The notes beneath the pieces are model-generated. The model saw only the letters and a list, made by a program, of their open reading frames with translations. It ran no database searches and was not told where the DNA came from. Of a DNA stretch of 64,000 bases, positions 16,046 to 25,875 are shown one piece after another. Source of the stretch: Candidatus Thiodiazotropha endolucinida (GTDB lineage Bacteria; Pseudomonadota; Gammaproteobacteria; Chromatiales; Chromatiaceae). Both the position numbers and the translations under genes were made by a program. The DNA lies in contig NZ_MARB01000006.1 in the NCBI RefSeq assembly GCF_001715975.1, positions 124,001 to 188,000 of the forward strand, written 5' to 3'. How positions within the stretch are numbered: position 1 is the first letter of the stretch; each line of letters opens with the position of its first letter.

Positions 16046-16521
16046 TCTGTGGTTTTAGCCAGCCAGGCTTCAGGCGGTGCGATGAGGTGGTGATAGAAGC
16101 CGTCCGCAATCAGGTGCACCTCCCCCTGATGGTGGACATAACGCCAGCCATTGACCGGATCGCTGTTGCCGAAGCTGAGTGTCGTGTCATCGAGTGCCAT
16201 CATGATAGGGGATGGCGCCAGGCCGTAGGGTTCCAGGTCATCCGGGGCTGTGAATCGGCTCAGGCTGGGGGTGCGGCAGATTTTCAGCAGTTGCCTGACC
16301 CTGGATTGATCGGCGGGTTGGTCGCCGCTCATCCATTGGTTCTGTCGCCGCATCAAACTGATCTCACGCCCCTGAAGATCATTGATCCTTATGCGGGTGA
16401 TCTGTTGCGGATCGAGTTGGGTGAGGGGTGGCAGGGGGGCTGGTTGCGATAGCCATACCAGCAGGCCCAGCAGACCTGCGATAGCAAGCAGGAGCAGATT
16501 GATTTTGGTTCTTGATACCAT
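16042..16521 (-). CDS. DUF4340-like membrane-anchored protein of a Gld-type ABC system
   Basis: 159 residues with one N-terminal membrane helix (about 6-24, INLLLLAIAGLLGLLVWL) and a periplasmic domain (LDPQQITRIRINDLQGREISLMRR...) like the short DUF4340 proteins found after gldG-type genes. No enzyme motif is visible. It follows the GldG-like gene by 2 bases and is surely in the same transcript. The function is unknown. Homologous clusters are linked to surface or gliding-type export systems only by analogy. Confidence 0.7.
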   Translation of the reverse strand: MVSRTKINLLLLAIAGLLGLLVWLSQPAPLPPLTQLDPQQITRIRINDLQGREISLMRRQNQWMSGDQPADQSRVRQLLKICRTPSLSRFTAPDDLEPYGLAPSPIMMALDDTTLSFGNSDPVNGWRYVHHQGEVHLIADGFYHHLIAPPEAWLAKTTD

Positions 16522-16523
16522 CG

Positions 16524-17858
16524 CTATGCACGATTCCGTCGCCAGGCCATTACTGCACCGACAGCCAGGAGCATGAGCGGGAGCACAATCAGAGAACCGA
16601 GGCCGATTGTGCCGATGGCGAGCTTCGATAGATGCAGTTCGCGGTCGCTGGCTTGTGGCGCGGGTATGCCGATCAGCTGATCATCCCCGACCAGCCAGCG
16701 GGAGAGTGAGAGGCCTAGATCGAGGTTGCCGGCATTGTTGAGATAGCTGTTGGCGAGAAAGTCACCATCACCGATCACCAGTATCCGCTGTTCCCTGTCA
16801 TCGTGCCGGCGTTCGAGAGCAATGCCAATCGTGAGTGGACCCGCCTCCTCACCTGCCAATGGATTGCGTTCGATCTCACCGCTCAATGGACCGGTTTCGT
16901 TCCAACTCTTATCCAGGGTTCGCAACAGGGGTGTCGCTTTCCAATCCCGCTGCTCAGAGAGTGTGAGCGCCGCCGACTGTGGAAACAGGGTCAGCAGATT
17001 GAATCCCCGGGTGGCTTCGTGATTGGAATATTCCGGGACCACAGCGATGGCCGGATTATCGATACCCAACGCCTTGACATTGGCATCCACGATCGTGCCC
17101 GGTAACTGTTCGATACCGAAAAGCTGCTGTATCAAATCACCCAGGATCCAGTTGTCCGGGTCGCTCAACAGCAACAGGTTGCCACCCTCCGCAACATATT
17201 CGGAAAGCCGTTCGATCTCACCCGGCAATAGGGCGCGGATAGGGGAGGCGATGATCAGCAATGCGGTATTGTCGGGCGGGCCGGACGAAGTGGCGAGGTC
17301 AAGCCCCGCGATCTGGTATCCCTGCTGTTTGAGTGATTGGCCGAACTCGCCGAGATCGTGATTCGCCTTGCCGGTAAGATCGCGTTCGCCATGGCCGCTG
17401 AGCCCTGCTATCCAGTAGCTGTTGTCACGGCCCAGGCGCAGGATGGCGTTGCTGAACTGCTCCTCATCCACTTTCTGGATACGCTCCTCCCTCTTTTCAT
17501 AGCGCAGTACAATCTCACCGGATAGGCTGATGCCCTGTCGGCGTGCTTCATCAGGGTGGCGCAGGGGATCGATGAAGGTCAACTCGATATTCGGTTTGTG
17601 GTGCTGGTAACGGGCCACAAAGCGTTGAATGCGATCACGCAGCTTGGCCGTTTCTCCCACATATGCGGTTACGCTCAGCTCACCCGGTGTGCGTCGCAGG
17701 ATATCGATGCTGGCTGGATTGAGGCTGTTGCTGCCCTGGCGGGTCCAATCCCACTGCATGTCGTAACGACTGCTGAGCCAGGCCAGCAGCACCAGCAAGA
17801 GGGCCATTACCAGATGGAACAGCAGATCGTTGAGACGTGAGCCTACCCGATTAATCAT
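16524..17858 (-). CDS. GldG-like auxiliary component of an ABC transporter
   Basis: 444 residues. An N-terminal helix (about 11-27, LFHLVMALLLVLLAWLSSRY) is followed by a large periplasmic domain with the ABC-type uncharacterised-transport pattern (GELSVTAYVGETAKLRDRIQRFVARYQ, FIDPLRHPDEARRQGI, NLLLLSDPDNWI). A C-terminal helix lies at about 415-437 (IGLGSLIVLPLMLLAVGAVM). In Bacteroidetes GldG works with GldF and GldA. In Proteobacteria the substrate is unknown. Its start overlaps the permease stop by 4 bases. Confidence 0.82.
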   Translation of the reverse strand: MINRVGSRLNDLLFHLVMALLLVLLAWLSSRYDMQWDWTRQGSNSLNPASIDILRRTPGELSVTAYVGETAKLRDRIQRFVARYQHHKPNIELTFIDPLRHPDEARRQGISLSGEIVLRYEKREERIQKVDEEQFSNAILRLGRDNSYWIAGLSGHGERDLTGKANHDLGEFGQSLKQQGYQIAGLDLATSSGPPDNTALLIIASPIRALLPGEIERLSEYVAEGGNLLLLSDPDNWILGDLIQQLFGIEQLPGTIVDANVKALGIDNPAIAVVPEYSNHEATRGFNLLTLFPQSAALTLSEQRDWKATPLLRTLDKSWNETGPLSGEIERNPLAGEEAGPLTIGIALERRHDDREQRILVIGDGDFLANSYLNNAGNLDLGLSLSRWLVGDDQLIGIPAPQASDRELHLSKLAIGTIGLGSLIVLPLMLLAVGAVMAWRRNRA

Positions 17859-18580
17859 CCACGACGCCTCTTGTCGAGCCGGTATAACGCCAGGCCTAAA
17901 AAGAAGTGTATCAGTAATAGGAAGTATGCCAGATCACCGAAACGTATGAGACCGAGCTGCAGATCGAGATAGTGGGAGGGCCAGGCCAGCCAGTGCATAA
18001 AACTGCCGCCCTCGGTATTTTGATCGAGCAGTGAAATCAACAGCAGCAGGCCATAGCTGCCTGCGGCAGCGATTCCCGGGTTCTCATTGAGTGTCGAGAA
18101 GTAGAGACCGATAGCGGTGAATGCGCCGCTCAACAGAAGTAATCCGAGGGTGGCGGCTAACAGCAGTCCGAAGTCTAGCTGGATGCCAGAGGTGAGGCTT
18201 ACGCAAAGCAGTAGCGGTATCAGGATGAACAATAACTGGAACATCAGGATAGCGAGAAACTTGCCCGCAAGTATGGAGAGGTTTGATAGCGGTGCGCTGC
18301 TCAGGAGGGCATAACTGCCGTCGCGAAACGACTCGCTGAAACTGCGGATGGTAATGATCGGTGTGATGATCAGGATCAGCACCGAGGCAAGACCGTAGAG
18401 CTGCAACCCCAGATGGTGGCTCAGTCCCAGGCTGCGGTTGGACGACTGCATACCGTTGAAGATCTCCAGTGTGGCGAGAAACTGCCAGCTCAGCAGGCTC
18501 AGACTGAGACTGAAGATGACCCAGGGCAGTGGTGTGCGCATCAATCTCCGCCACTCCATCCAGGCCAGATAGAGTGTCAT
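17855..18580 (-). CDS. ABC transporter permease, GldF-like (ABC-2 family)
   Basis: 241 residues with about six membrane helices (for example ASVLILIITPIITIRSFSES and ILMFQLLFILIPLLLCVSL). This is the ABC-2 permease layout of NosY/GldF type proteins. It overlaps the ATPase gene by 4 bases and the GldG-like gene by 4 bases, giving a tight four-gene operon. The transported substrate is not deducible. Confidence 0.85.
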   Translation of the reverse strand: MTLYLAWMEWRRLMRTPLPWVIFSLSLSLLSWQFLATLEIFNGMQSSNRSLGLSHHLGLQLYGLASVLILIITPIITIRSFSESFRDGSYALLSSAPLSNLSILAGKFLAILMFQLLFILIPLLLCVSLTSGIQLDFGLLLAATLGLLLLSGAFTAIGLYFSTLNENPGIAAAGSYGLLLLISLLDQNTEGGSFMHWLAWPSHYLDLQLGLIRFGDLAYFLLLIHFFLGLALYRLDKRRRG

Positions 18581-19489
18581 GAATGCCCTCCGGTAGTGGC
18601 CTGCAGAAACAGCTGTTCGAGACTCATCCGTTCCGGTTTCAGCTCAATCAAGCCCCATCCCCGCGCCACAATCTGTCGTGCCAGTTCACTGGGTTGGCAG
18701 CCCGGCTCCAAGATGATGCGATAGTAGTCGGTGTGCATCTGCTCTGCCTCCGCCACCCCGGTCATCGCCTTGATCGATTGCGGCTCCGGGTTCCGGTCGA
18801 GGCCGATACGATAACAGGTCTGCGCCGGTGGTGTGAGCTCTCCGCTATAGACGCTCTTTCCCTGTTGCAGAATGGTGACCCGGTTACAGGTCGCTTCTAT
18901 CTCCGGCAGGATATGGCTGGACAGGATCACCCCTTTATCCCGGGCAAGTTCCTGGATCAATTCACGAACCTGGCGGATCTGTGCCGGGTCCAGTCCGTCG
19001 GTCGGCTCATCCAGGATGACAACCCGGGGGTCGTGAATGATTGCCTGGGCAAGACCGACCCGTTGTTGAAAACCCTTGGAGAGTTTTCGTATCAGACGTC
19101 TTCCCGCCTGCTCCAGGCCACAGCGCTGCTTGGTGTGTTCCCGTGCCGCCATCGATTGTCTTCTTTTCAGTCCGTGCAGGTGGGCGCAGTCCCACAGATA
19201 CTCATCCACGGTCTGGTCACGATGCAGGGGGGGGGCGTTCCGGGAGGTAGCCGATAAATCGTTTTGCCTGGGTCGGCCGGTTCAACAGGTCCTCTCCACA
19301 GATGGATATGGTGCCTGTGCTGGGTGCAAGGTCACCGCTGAGCATCCGCATGATAGTCGATTTACCCGCACCATTGGGTCCCAGCAAGCCAAGAATGTCA
19401 CCCCGCATCAATTTCAGATCAACAGCAGATACTACCTGGCTGCTTCCGAAGTGACGGCTGAGTTGACTTGTTGTTAACAGTTTGGGCAT
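18577..19489 (-). pseudogene. ABC transporter ATP-binding protein, GldA-like, with a frameshift at a 9-G tract
   Basis: Two reading frames make one ATPase. From the ATG at 19489 the first frame has Walker A ([16 protein letters not shown]) and runs to [10 protein letters not shown] then stop. The second frame continues [13 protein letters not shown] and carries the signature LSKGFQQRVGLAQA and Walker B VVILDEPTDGLD. The join is a run of nine G (19227-19235 on the plus strand). With eight, the protein would read ERPPLHRDQ without interruption. The downstream permease, GldG-like and DUF4340-like genes are intact, so this may be a sequencing indel, a phase-variable tract or a recent mutation. 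Confidence 0.85.
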
Positions 19490-19775
19490 AAGCGTTATAG
19501 TTGGCTGTCTGCACAGTGCGGGAAAGGCTGCCAAGGCAGAGACCTGCCAAACATATCACCCTTTGTACGCTATGCAAGACCTTGTGTTTAAACTGATACG
19601 CAAATCATACCGCCGGCCAGAGGCAATCGCTGCGGTCGATGGAATACCAACCTATGCGGCCGGGCTGAAAAGTGGGATTTGACCTCCAGGCAGTATTCTC
19701 CATACTGCACCGGTGCCGATCGATCTAAACAGAGTATGTTTCCGATATGGGTGTGTTCACTGAGATGGAGGGTTG

Positions 19776-21773
19776 ATGAACGGCTTTGATCGCCAGAATA
19801 AAAAGGGTTATCTGCTGGGTGTCGATACAGGAGGCACATTCACCGATTTCGTTCTGTACCGCGCTGGAGATATGCGGATACACAAGGTGTTGTCGACGCC
19901 TCAGGCACCGGAACAGGCCATCCTGCAAGGAATAGATGAGCTGGGAGTTGGGACGAGCGATCTGATTATTGTGCACGGCTCTACTGTCGCCACCAATGCC
20001 GCCTTGGAGGGTAAGGGTGTGCGTACACTCTACATCGGTAATCGTGGCCTGCAGGATATCCTCACGATCGGGCGTCAGGCACGCAGTGAACTCTATAATC
20101 TGCAGCCGCACGCCAGGGCTGCGCCTGTGGCGGCGAACGACTGTCTGCAAACCGGCGGCCGTCTTGACAGCCAGGGAAAACTGGTCGAGCCATTGAGCGA
20201 TGAGGAGATCGATACGCTGAAGGCCGAGGTTGCCCGCCGAAATCCCGAAGCTGTTGCGATTAACCTATTGTTCAGTTACCTCGATGACCGCTTCGAAAAG
20301 AAGATAGAGGCAGCGATACCTGAAGGTATCTTTTGTTCCCGCTCCTCCAGCGTGCTGCCGGCAAGCGGCGAGTATGAGCGGGGGATAGCCACCTGGCTCA
20401 ACAGCTGGGTGGGACCGTTGGTGGAGGGTTATATCGAGCGCCTGCGGGCACGTCTTGGCGGGGCGAGAATCTCAGTGATGCAGAGCTCCGGCGAAGCGAT
20501 CGCGGCGGATCAGGCTGCACGGCAGGCAGTGCGGATGCTGCTCTCAGGCCCGGCAGGCGGATTGGTCGGTGCCGGTTATGTGGCCGCGGTATCGGGTCGC
20601 AGCCAGCTTTTGACTCTCGATATGGGGGGGACCTCCACCGACGTGGCATTGATTGACGGGAGCCCCAGATTGACCCGGGAGGGGCATATCGGTCCTTGGC
20701 CTGTGGCTGTGCCGATGGTGGATATGCACACCATCGGCGCCGGGGGCGGCTCACTTGCCTGGGTGGATGCGGGGGGCATGTTGCAGGTAGGTCCGGAGTC
20801 TGCAGGAGCCGACCCGGGACCGGCTTGTTATGCCCGTGGCGGCACCAAAGTGACGGTTACGGATGCCAATTTAATCCTCGGCCGCTTGCGAAGCAGCGCT
20901 TTCCTGGGGGGGCGTATGCAACTCGATATGCAGGCGGCAGAGAAGGCGGTGGGGCAATTGGCGCAGCGGCTTGGGCTCTCTCTGCACAGGGCGGCGGAGG
21001 GAGTGATCAGGGTCGCCAACGAGCATATGGCGCGAGCCCTGCGCGTGATTTCAGTCGAACGGGGAGTTGATCCACGCAGTTATACCCTGCTCTCATTCGG
21101 TGGCGCAGGTGGGTTGCATGTGTGTGCCTTGGCCAATGCCCTGGGCATGCGCTCCGCCCTGGTGCCGCTCAACGCGGGTGTCCTGTCCGCCTTGGGAATG
21201 CTGGCAACCCGGCCGGGACGTCAGTTGGTGCATGCCCGTCTTGGACTGTTACAGGGATTGAGCGACAGTGAACTCCGGCAGGCGTTTTCCCGGCTCGCAC
21301 AGGGTGGTGTGGCGGATCTTGTGGAGGAGGGCATAGCCGGGGATCGGATCGAGGCTGAATATGCCTTGGATCTGCGCTATTTGGGGCAATCCTATACCCT
21401 TACCGTCCCCTGGAGCAGCCTGGAGCGGGTGGAAATCGATTTCCATGAGCGACACGAAATCCGTTACGGGCATCGCATGACGGCACCCGTGGAGTTGGTT
21501 AATCTGCGTGTGGCCCTGCGTGGTCCGCAGACAACGATTGCACTGAATGGTACAGCCGGATCCGAGCCAGCCGAGGCTTGTGAGCATTTGACTGTCTGGG
21601 GGGTGGATAGACCAGTGCCGCGTTATGAGAGAGCGCAACTGGCTGTGGGACAGGCGCTTGCGGGGCCAGCGCTGATTACGGAAATGGCGTCAACCACTTG
21701 GTTGGAGCCCGGTTGGCGTTGTACGGCGGATAGCGCCGGTAATCTGCTGCTTGAAAAGATGTCGTCAAGCTAG
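19776..21773 (+). CDS. Hydantoinase/oxoprolinase family protein, HyuA-like
   Basis: 665 residues from the ATG at 19776, with GGAGGG just upstream (the TTG at 19773 is the alternative). The N-terminal Hydant_A_N domain has LLGVDTGGTFTDFVLY. The Hydantoinase_A core has SQLLTLDMGGTSTDVALIDG (ASKHA ATP-binding repeats) and HTIGAGGGSLAWVD. Family members hydrolyse hydantoins or 5-oxoproline with ATP, usually with a HyuB partner. No hyuB is adjacent, so the substrate is unknown. The stop codon TAG forms the first bases of a family-B repeat. Confidence 0.85.
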   Translation: MNGFDRQNKKGYLLGVDTGGTFTDFVLYRAGDMRIHKVLSTPQAPEQAILQGIDELGVGTSDLIIVHGSTVATNAALEGKGVRTLYIGNRGLQDILTIGRQARSELYNLQPHARAAPVAANDCLQTGGRLDSQGKLVEPLSDEEIDTLKAEVARRNPEAVAINLLFSYLDDRFEKKIEAAIPEGIFCSRSSSVLPASGEYERGIATWLNSWVGPLVEGYIERLRARLGGARISVMQSSGEAIAADQAARQAVRMLLSGPAGGLVGAGYVAAVSGRSQLLTLDMGGTSTDVALIDGSPRLTREGHIGPWPVAVPMVDMHTIGAGGGSLAWVDAGGMLQVGPESAGADPGPACYARGGTKVTVTDANLILGRLRSSAFLGGRMQLDMQAAEKAVGQLAQRLGLSLHRAAEGVIRVANEHMARALRVISVERGVDPRSYTLLSFGGAGGLHVCALANALGMRSALVPLNAGVLSALGMLATRPGRQLVHARLGLLQGLSDSELRQAFSRLAQGGVADLVEEGIAGDRIEAEYALDLRYLGQSYTLTVPWSSLERVEIDFHERHEIRYGHRMTAPVELVNLRVALRGPQTTIALNGTAGSEPAEACEHLTVWGVDRPVPRYERAQLAVGQALAGPALITEMASTTWLEPGWRCTADSAGNLLLEKMSSS

Positions 21774-21786
21774 GGCCTGTTTACAC
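21771..21786 (+). repeat. Short repeat, family B (half copy) at a stop codon
   Basis: TAGGGCCTGTTTACAC differs by one base from the reverse complement of the core at 16025 and 23108 (TAGGGCCTGTTAACAC). Its first three bases are the stop codon of the HyuA-like gene. A still shorter match (TAGGGCCT, 26992-26999) overlaps the stop of the DUF2066 gene. Confidence 0.6.
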
Positions 21787-21836
21787 GATTTCGATCAGCC
21801 AGGCTGATCGGAGTCTCTCGGGATATTCGCCCGGAC

Positions 21837-21863
21837 ATAAAAAAACCCGCCGAGGAGGCGGGT
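21837..21863 (-). terminator. Rho-independent terminator of the rpmB-rpmG transcript
   Basis: On the minus strand CCCGCC-TCCTC-GGCGGG forms a 6-bp GC stem with a 5-base loop, followed directly by a run of T (nine A on the plus strand, 21837-21845 with one interruption). It is placed 23 bases after the rpmG stop. Confidence 0.85.
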
Positions 21864-21885
21864 CTCTTCCAGGGAAGGTTCAGAT

Positions 21886-22041
21886 CTATTTGATCTTCGA
21901 TTCCTTGTACATCACATGCTTGCGCACCTTGGGATCGAATTTCTTGATCTCCATCTTTCCCGGTTGGTTGCGCTTGTTCTTGGTCGTGGTGTAGAAGTGT
22001 CCAGTGCCGGCACTGGAGACGAGTTTGATTTTATCACGCAT
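21886..22041 (-). CDS. rpmG: 50S ribosomal protein L33
   Basis: 51 residues, [20 protein letters not shown] at the start and the typical [18 protein letters not shown] end. A structural protein of the large ribosomal subunit near the E site. It lacks the CxxC pairs of zinc-binding L33 paralogues (C-minus form). It lies 17 bases after rpmB, the standard rpmB-rpmG operon. Confidence 0.97.
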   Translation of the reverse strand: MRDKIKLVSSAGTGHFYTTTKNKRNQPGKMEIKKFDPKVRKHVMYKESKIK

Positions 22042-22058
22042 GACTCTGGGCTCCTGGG

Positions 22059-22295
22059 TTAGACTTTTTCGCCGCGGGCGCGCATTTCGGCGAGTACCGA
22101 ATCGATTCCCTTCTTGTCGATGATGCGCATACCTTTAGAGGATAGACGCAGACGGACCCAGCGTTTTTCACTCTCGACCCAGAATCTGTGGGTATGCAGA
22201 TTGGGGAGAAAACGACGCTTAGTCTTGTTGTGCGCATGGGAGACGTTGTTTCCCGTGACCGGGCGCTTGCCGGTGACTTGGCAGACTTTTGACAT
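22059..22295 (-). CDS. rpmB: 50S ribosomal protein L28
   Basis: 78 residues, [20 protein letters not shown] at the start, the classic L28 opening, with [20 protein letters not shown] following. Structural protein of the 50S subunit. First gene of rpmB-rpmG, downstream of radC in the same direction, as in E. coli (radC-rpmB-rpmG). Confidence 0.98.
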   Translation of the reverse strand: MSKVCQVTGKRPVTGNNVSHAHNKTKRRFLPNLHTHRFWVESEKRWVRLRLSSKGMRIIDKKGIDSVLAEMRARGEKV

Positions 22296-22394
22296 GGTCC
22301 AAACCTCGAAATAGTTATCCCTGGATGGGGGGCATTACTTTATCCCCCGGGCGAAAGGCGCGTATTTATATCAGAGTAAGGGTTAGGAGGCAAG

Positions 22395-23069
22395 TTAAAT
22401 CATCCCGCGTTCAGCCAGCGAAACCGCTTCTCCCTCGCCAATCACGATATGGTCGAGAACACGGATATCCACCAACGCCAGGGCATCCTTGAGGCGTTGA
22501 GTAATCTGGCGATCGGCCCGGCTCGGCTCAGCCATCCCAGAGGGATGGTTATGGGCGAAGATGAGTGCGGCAGCATTCAGCTCCAGGGCTCGCCTGACGA
22601 CTTCTCTGGGGTGCACATTGGCCCCGTCTATCGTGCCGCGAAAAAGCTCTTCATAGCGAATCACTCGGTGCCGGTTGTCTAGAAACAGGCAGGAGAATAC
22701 CTCATAGGCATAGTGACGCAGTCTGGCTCGCAAATAGTCTTGGGTCTGTTCTGGAGCGGTCAGACTGCCGGATGTTTCAAGCTGCTCATGCAGGTATCGC
22801 CGAGCCATTTCGAGGACTGCCTGCAGTTGCGTGTATTTTGCCATGCCCAACCCTCTAGACTTGCAGAAACGTCGCTGGTCGGCGCTGAGCAGATGGCGCA
22901 GACCGCCAAATTCGGCCAGTAGACTGCGCGCCAGGTCTACCGCTGTCTGGCCGGCAACACCGGTACGCAGAAAGATGGCCAGCAGCTCTGCATCCGAGAG
23001 TGATTCCGAGCCCCGCTGCAGCAACTTCTCTCTGGGTCGTTCATCGATGGGCCAATCGGTAATCGGCAT
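22395..23069 (-). CDS. radC: RadC family protein (JAB/MPN domain)
   Basis: 224 residues. An N-terminal helix-hairpin-helix region ([27 protein letters not shown]) is followed by the JAMM metalloprotease-like domain with Glu, HNHPSG and a later Asp ([14 protein letters not shown]). Once assigned to DNA repair, RadC's role is unsettled. The metal-binding motif is intact. AAGGAGG sits 8 bases before the ATG. It precedes rpmB in the usual order. Confidence 0.94.
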   Translation of the reverse strand: MPITDWPIDERPREKLLQRGSESLSDAELLAIFLRTGVAGQTAVDLARSLLAEFGGLRHLLSADQRRFCKSRGLGMAKYTQLQAVLEMARRYLHEQLETSGSLTAPEQTQDYLRARLRHYAYEVFSCLFLDNRHRVIRYEELFRGTIDGANVHPREVVRRALELNAAALIFAHNHPSGMAEPSRADRQITQRLKDALALVDIRVLDHIVIGEGEAVSLAERGMI

Positions 23070-23093
23070 ATAATAGACCTCCTTGTCTTTGAT

Positions 23094-23128
23094 CTAGGGC
23101 CAATTGGATTAGTGTTAACAGGCCCTAG
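23094..23128. repeat. Short palindrome-ended repeat (family B, copy 2)
   Basis: 35 bases with perfect 8-base inverted ends CTAGGGCC (23094-23101) and GGCCCTAG (23121-23128) around a 19-base centre. The centre contains ATTAGTGTTAACA, shared with 16025-16044. It sits between the DUF3108 gene stop and the radC ribosome-binding site. Confidence 0.85.
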
Positions 23129-23144
23129 GTAATCAGGCTCCAGT

Positions 23145-23882
23145 CTAATCTGTACTTTCCTTTTGATCGATAGTTTCCACAACCATCCGGTATAGGCGGC
23201 CGGACCTTTTACGCTCTATTTGTACCGGCAGGTAGCCCAACGTAGGTGCGAACCAGATGGTATAGTCCGGCTTGCGTGACTCTTTGCTTCGCCTCACCCG
23301 CAGGCAGTTTATCTGGCCAAAGGGTGTTTCGATATCTTCCTCACCCTCGACAAGAAATCGATAACGTTTGATTTTTCCGCCGTCGGCCACCTGGTAGGAG
23401 ATATCTTCTTTGCCCTCAGCCAGGTGCAGGCGGACCAGCAGTTGCTGGCTGAGTCTGTCCTGAGTACCGGATGTGATGGGTTGGGACCAGGTGACACCGC
23501 CGCTGGTAGTGCGGACCTTGCCTGCCTGCCAGTCAAATACCAATTCTGTGCGCTCATTCTCATTTCCCATATCCTTATAGGTATAACTGATCGGTTGGAT
23601 TGTGTTCCTGGTCAACCGTCCATGACTCTCTTCGATGATCTCATCGGCACTGAACCAACCCGCAAGCATCCCCGGCAAGGTATGGGCAGTATAGTGGTAC
23701 TCACCCTTCTCATTCAGGCTGAACTCGAGCATCAATTCACCCAGGGGAATGACATTGCGCTTAACGCTGAATGTGGCGGAAAATGGCTTCAGCAGCTCCT
23801 CTGTCTCAGCGTTCAATGGCAAGCAGCAAATCAGCGCCGTAATCCCCAATAGCCAGCCAGTGCGGTATCGGAGCCTGATCAT
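23145..23882 (-). CDS. DUF3108 exported protein
   Basis: 245 residues with a Sec signal peptide (LLGITALICCLPLNAE). The DUF3108 pattern includes LKPFSATFSVKRNVIPLGELML, AGWFSADEIIEESHGRL and PDYTIWFAPTLGYLPVQIERKR. Function is unknown. The fold is thought to resemble lipid-binding or outer-membrane-associated barrels. It lies 7 bases after purN, in the frequent gammaproteobacterial purM-purN-DUF3108 order. Confidence 0.85.
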   Translation of the reverse strand: MIRLRYRTGWLLGITALICCLPLNAETEELLKPFSATFSVKRNVIPLGELMLEFSLNEKGEYHYTAHTLPGMLAGWFSADEIIEESHGRLTRNTIQPISYTYKDMGNENERTELVFDWQAGKVRTTSGGVTWSQPITSGTQDRLSQQLLVRLHLAEGKEDISYQVADGGKIKRYRFLVEGEEDIETPFGQINCLRVRRSKESRKPDYTIWFAPTLGYLPVQIERKRSGRLYRMVVETIDQKESTD

Positions 23883-23889
23883 CGATCAG

Positions 23890-24558
23890 TTATCCGATAG
23901 GTTCCAGCGGGGTGAACACAACGGGGTTTTCAAGCCTCTTTCCATTCAGTATGACCTCGCCATTCTCATCCATCGATAAGCGTTTCTCTGCGAACCAGCG
24001 TATTGCCAGGGCGTAGATCTGATGCTCCTTCCGCAACACCCTGGCCGCAAGGCTCTCTGCATCGTCGTCCTCCATTACAGCTACCTGGGCCTGTACAACC
24101 AGTGGGCCACCATCCAGTTCCTCGGTGACGAAATGGACACTGGCCCCGTGCAGTTGATCCTGTGCATCCAACGCCCGTTGATGAGTGTTCAATCCAGTAT
24201 ATTTTGGCAGCAGTGAGGGATGGATATTCAACATGCGTCCCGCATAGTGCCGAACAAATCCGTTCGTGAGAATGCGCATGAAACCGGCCAGGGCGATCAG
24301 GCCCGGCGAGTAGCGGTCGATTAATTTCATCAGTGCACGGTCGTAGCTTTCCCGGTCTGTGAACTCCTTGTGATTGAGGATAGCTGTTTCGATGCCGGCC
24401 TGCTCGGCCCGTTGCAAGCCGTAGACATCAGGGCGGTTGCTAATAACAGCGCGGATCTCAATGGGGAGATCGACCAGCGTGGCATCGATAATTGCCTGCA
24501 GGTTGGTGCCACCACCGGAAATCAGCACCACGACAGGTAGTTTTGACACTCCACTCAT
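23890..24558 (-). CDS. purN: Phosphoribosylglycinamide formyltransferase
   Basis: 222 residues. Third step of purine synthesis: transfers formyl from 10-formyl-THF to GAR. Motifs include [15 protein letters not shown] at the N-terminus, the catalytic region [22 protein letters not shown] (Asn and His of NIHPSLLP) and [22 protein letters not shown] with the catalytic Asp. It overlaps purM by 4 bases. Confidence 0.96.
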   Translation of the reverse strand: MSGVSKLPVVVLISGGGTNLQAIIDATLVDLPIEIRAVISNRPDVYGLQRAEQAGIETAILNHKEFTDRESYDRALMKLIDRYSPGLIALAGFMRILTNGFVRHYAGRMLNIHPSLLPKYTGLNTHQRALDAQDQLHGASVHFVTEELDGGPLVVQAQVAVMEDDDAESLAARVLRKEHQIYALAIRWFAEKRLSMDENGEVILNGKRLENPVVFTPLEPIG

Positions 24559-25625
24559 CCAAGCGGTCCGCTTATCTCAACCCTGATATCGGTGTTATCT
24601 GCGGATCTTATCGCCCCGACAACCCAGGCGGTTTCACCCATGCCGTTGAGCAGCTTCAGGGTGGTTTCAGTCTCTTTTTGCGCAACACAGACAATCATGC
24701 CGACGCCACTGTTGAAGGTGCGCAACATCTCGCTGTTGGCCAGCTTGCCCTGAGTTCGCAGCCATTCGAAGATAGGCGGAAGCTGCCAGCTGCCGCTGTC
24801 GATCACCGCTTTGCAGCCATCGGGAAGGACTCGAGGAAGGTTTTCGGGCAGTCCGCCGCCGGTGATGTGGGCCAAGGCATGAATCTCCACCTCCTCCATG
24901 AGGGCCAACAGAGGTTTGACATAGATTCGGGTGGGTGCCAGCAGTGCATCACCCAGGGTGCTATCCTGGAAGGGCTGATCCAGGTTCGCACCAGTGACCT
25001 GGAGTATCTTGCGTATCAAAGAGTAGCCATTCGAGTGGGGTCCTGACGAGGCTATGCCAATCAATGTGTCGCCCTCCTGTACCCGCTCCGGGAGTATCAG
25101 GCGGCTCTTTTCGGCAATACCGACACAGAAACCGGCCAGATCGTAGTCGCCTTTCGCGTACATGCCCGGCATCTCGGCGGTCTCACCGCCTGTCAGGGCC
25201 GCCCCGGCCTGCTGACAGCCGGCCGCGATTCCCTGCACCACATCGGTGGCGATCTCCACATCCAGTTTTCCGGTAGCGTAATAATCCAGAAAGAACAGGG
25301 GTTCGGCGCCTGCGACAACGATATCATTGACACACATAGCCACCAGATCGATGCCGATCGAATCATGGCGATTGAGTTCCAATGCCAGTTTCAGTTTAGT
25401 GCCTACCCCGTCCGTGCCTGAAACGAGCACCGGTTCCCGGTATCGATCCAGCGGCAGTTCGAAGAGTGCGCCAAACCCACCGAGTCCTGCGAGTACACCT
25501 GAACGGAAGGTCTGTTTAACGATCGGCTTGATACGTTCGACCAGTTCATTGCCCGCATCGATATCAACACCGGCGTCCCGGTAGCTGAGTGATGAGGGGT
25601 TGCTGGGTTTGGATTCATACTCCAC
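24555..25625 (-). CDS. purM: Phosphoribosylformylglycinamidine cyclo-ligase (AIR synthetase)
   Basis: 356 residues, full length. Converts FGAM to AIR with ATP in purine synthesis. Conserved segments are [36 protein letters not shown] (ATP site), [22 protein letters not shown], and [12 protein letters not shown]. The GTG start at 25625 has GGAG ten bases upstream. A fragment of family-B repeat (CAGGCCCTAGGT, 25644-25655) lies just upstream of the gene. Confidence 0.97.
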   Translation of the reverse strand: MEYESKPSNPSSLSYRDAGVDIDAGNELVERIKPIVKQTFRSGVLAGLGGFGALFELPLDRYREPVLVSGTDGVGTKLKLALELNRHDSIGIDLVAMCVNDIVVAGAEPLFFLDYYATGKLDVEIATDVVQGIAAGCQQAGAALTGGETAEMPGMYAKGDYDLAGFCVGIAEKSRLILPERVQEGDTLIGIASSGPHSNGYSLIRKILQVTGANLDQPFQDSTLGDALLAPTRIYVKPLLALMEEVEIHALAHITGGGLPENLPRVLPDGCKAVIDSGSWQLPPIFEWLRTQGKLANSEMLRTFNSGVGMIVCVAQKETETTLKLLNGMGETAWVVGAIRSADNTDIRVEISGPLG

Positions 25626-25875
25626 GGGATGATACTCCGGCTTCAGGCCCTAGGTGATTCAGACCGGGATTCTAACAGAAGAAGTGGGACTCAGTGAGTG
25701 TTGTGCTTGTCCTGATTTTCATCTTTTCCGCAGGCGCGTTAATATTTCCCGTTATGCGAAGATCCGATAAGGCTGTTTCTCAGTACCGACCATGGGGCGA
25801 CTCATGTTTTCCCCACTGGAAATCAAGTAGCCGAATAGTGAATATCAGAGAATCCTTGTGAAGTGTGAAAATTTA

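Noticed and set aside
19226-19236. Programmed ribosomal frameshift in the ABC ATPase
   Set aside because: No stimulatory hairpin or typical slippery heptamer was recognised, and a homopolymer indel is the simpler explanation.
18583-19257. 224-codon plus-strand frame opposite the ABC ATPase
   Set aside because: The minus strand carries Walker B and signature motifs. The plus frame is an antisense shadow.
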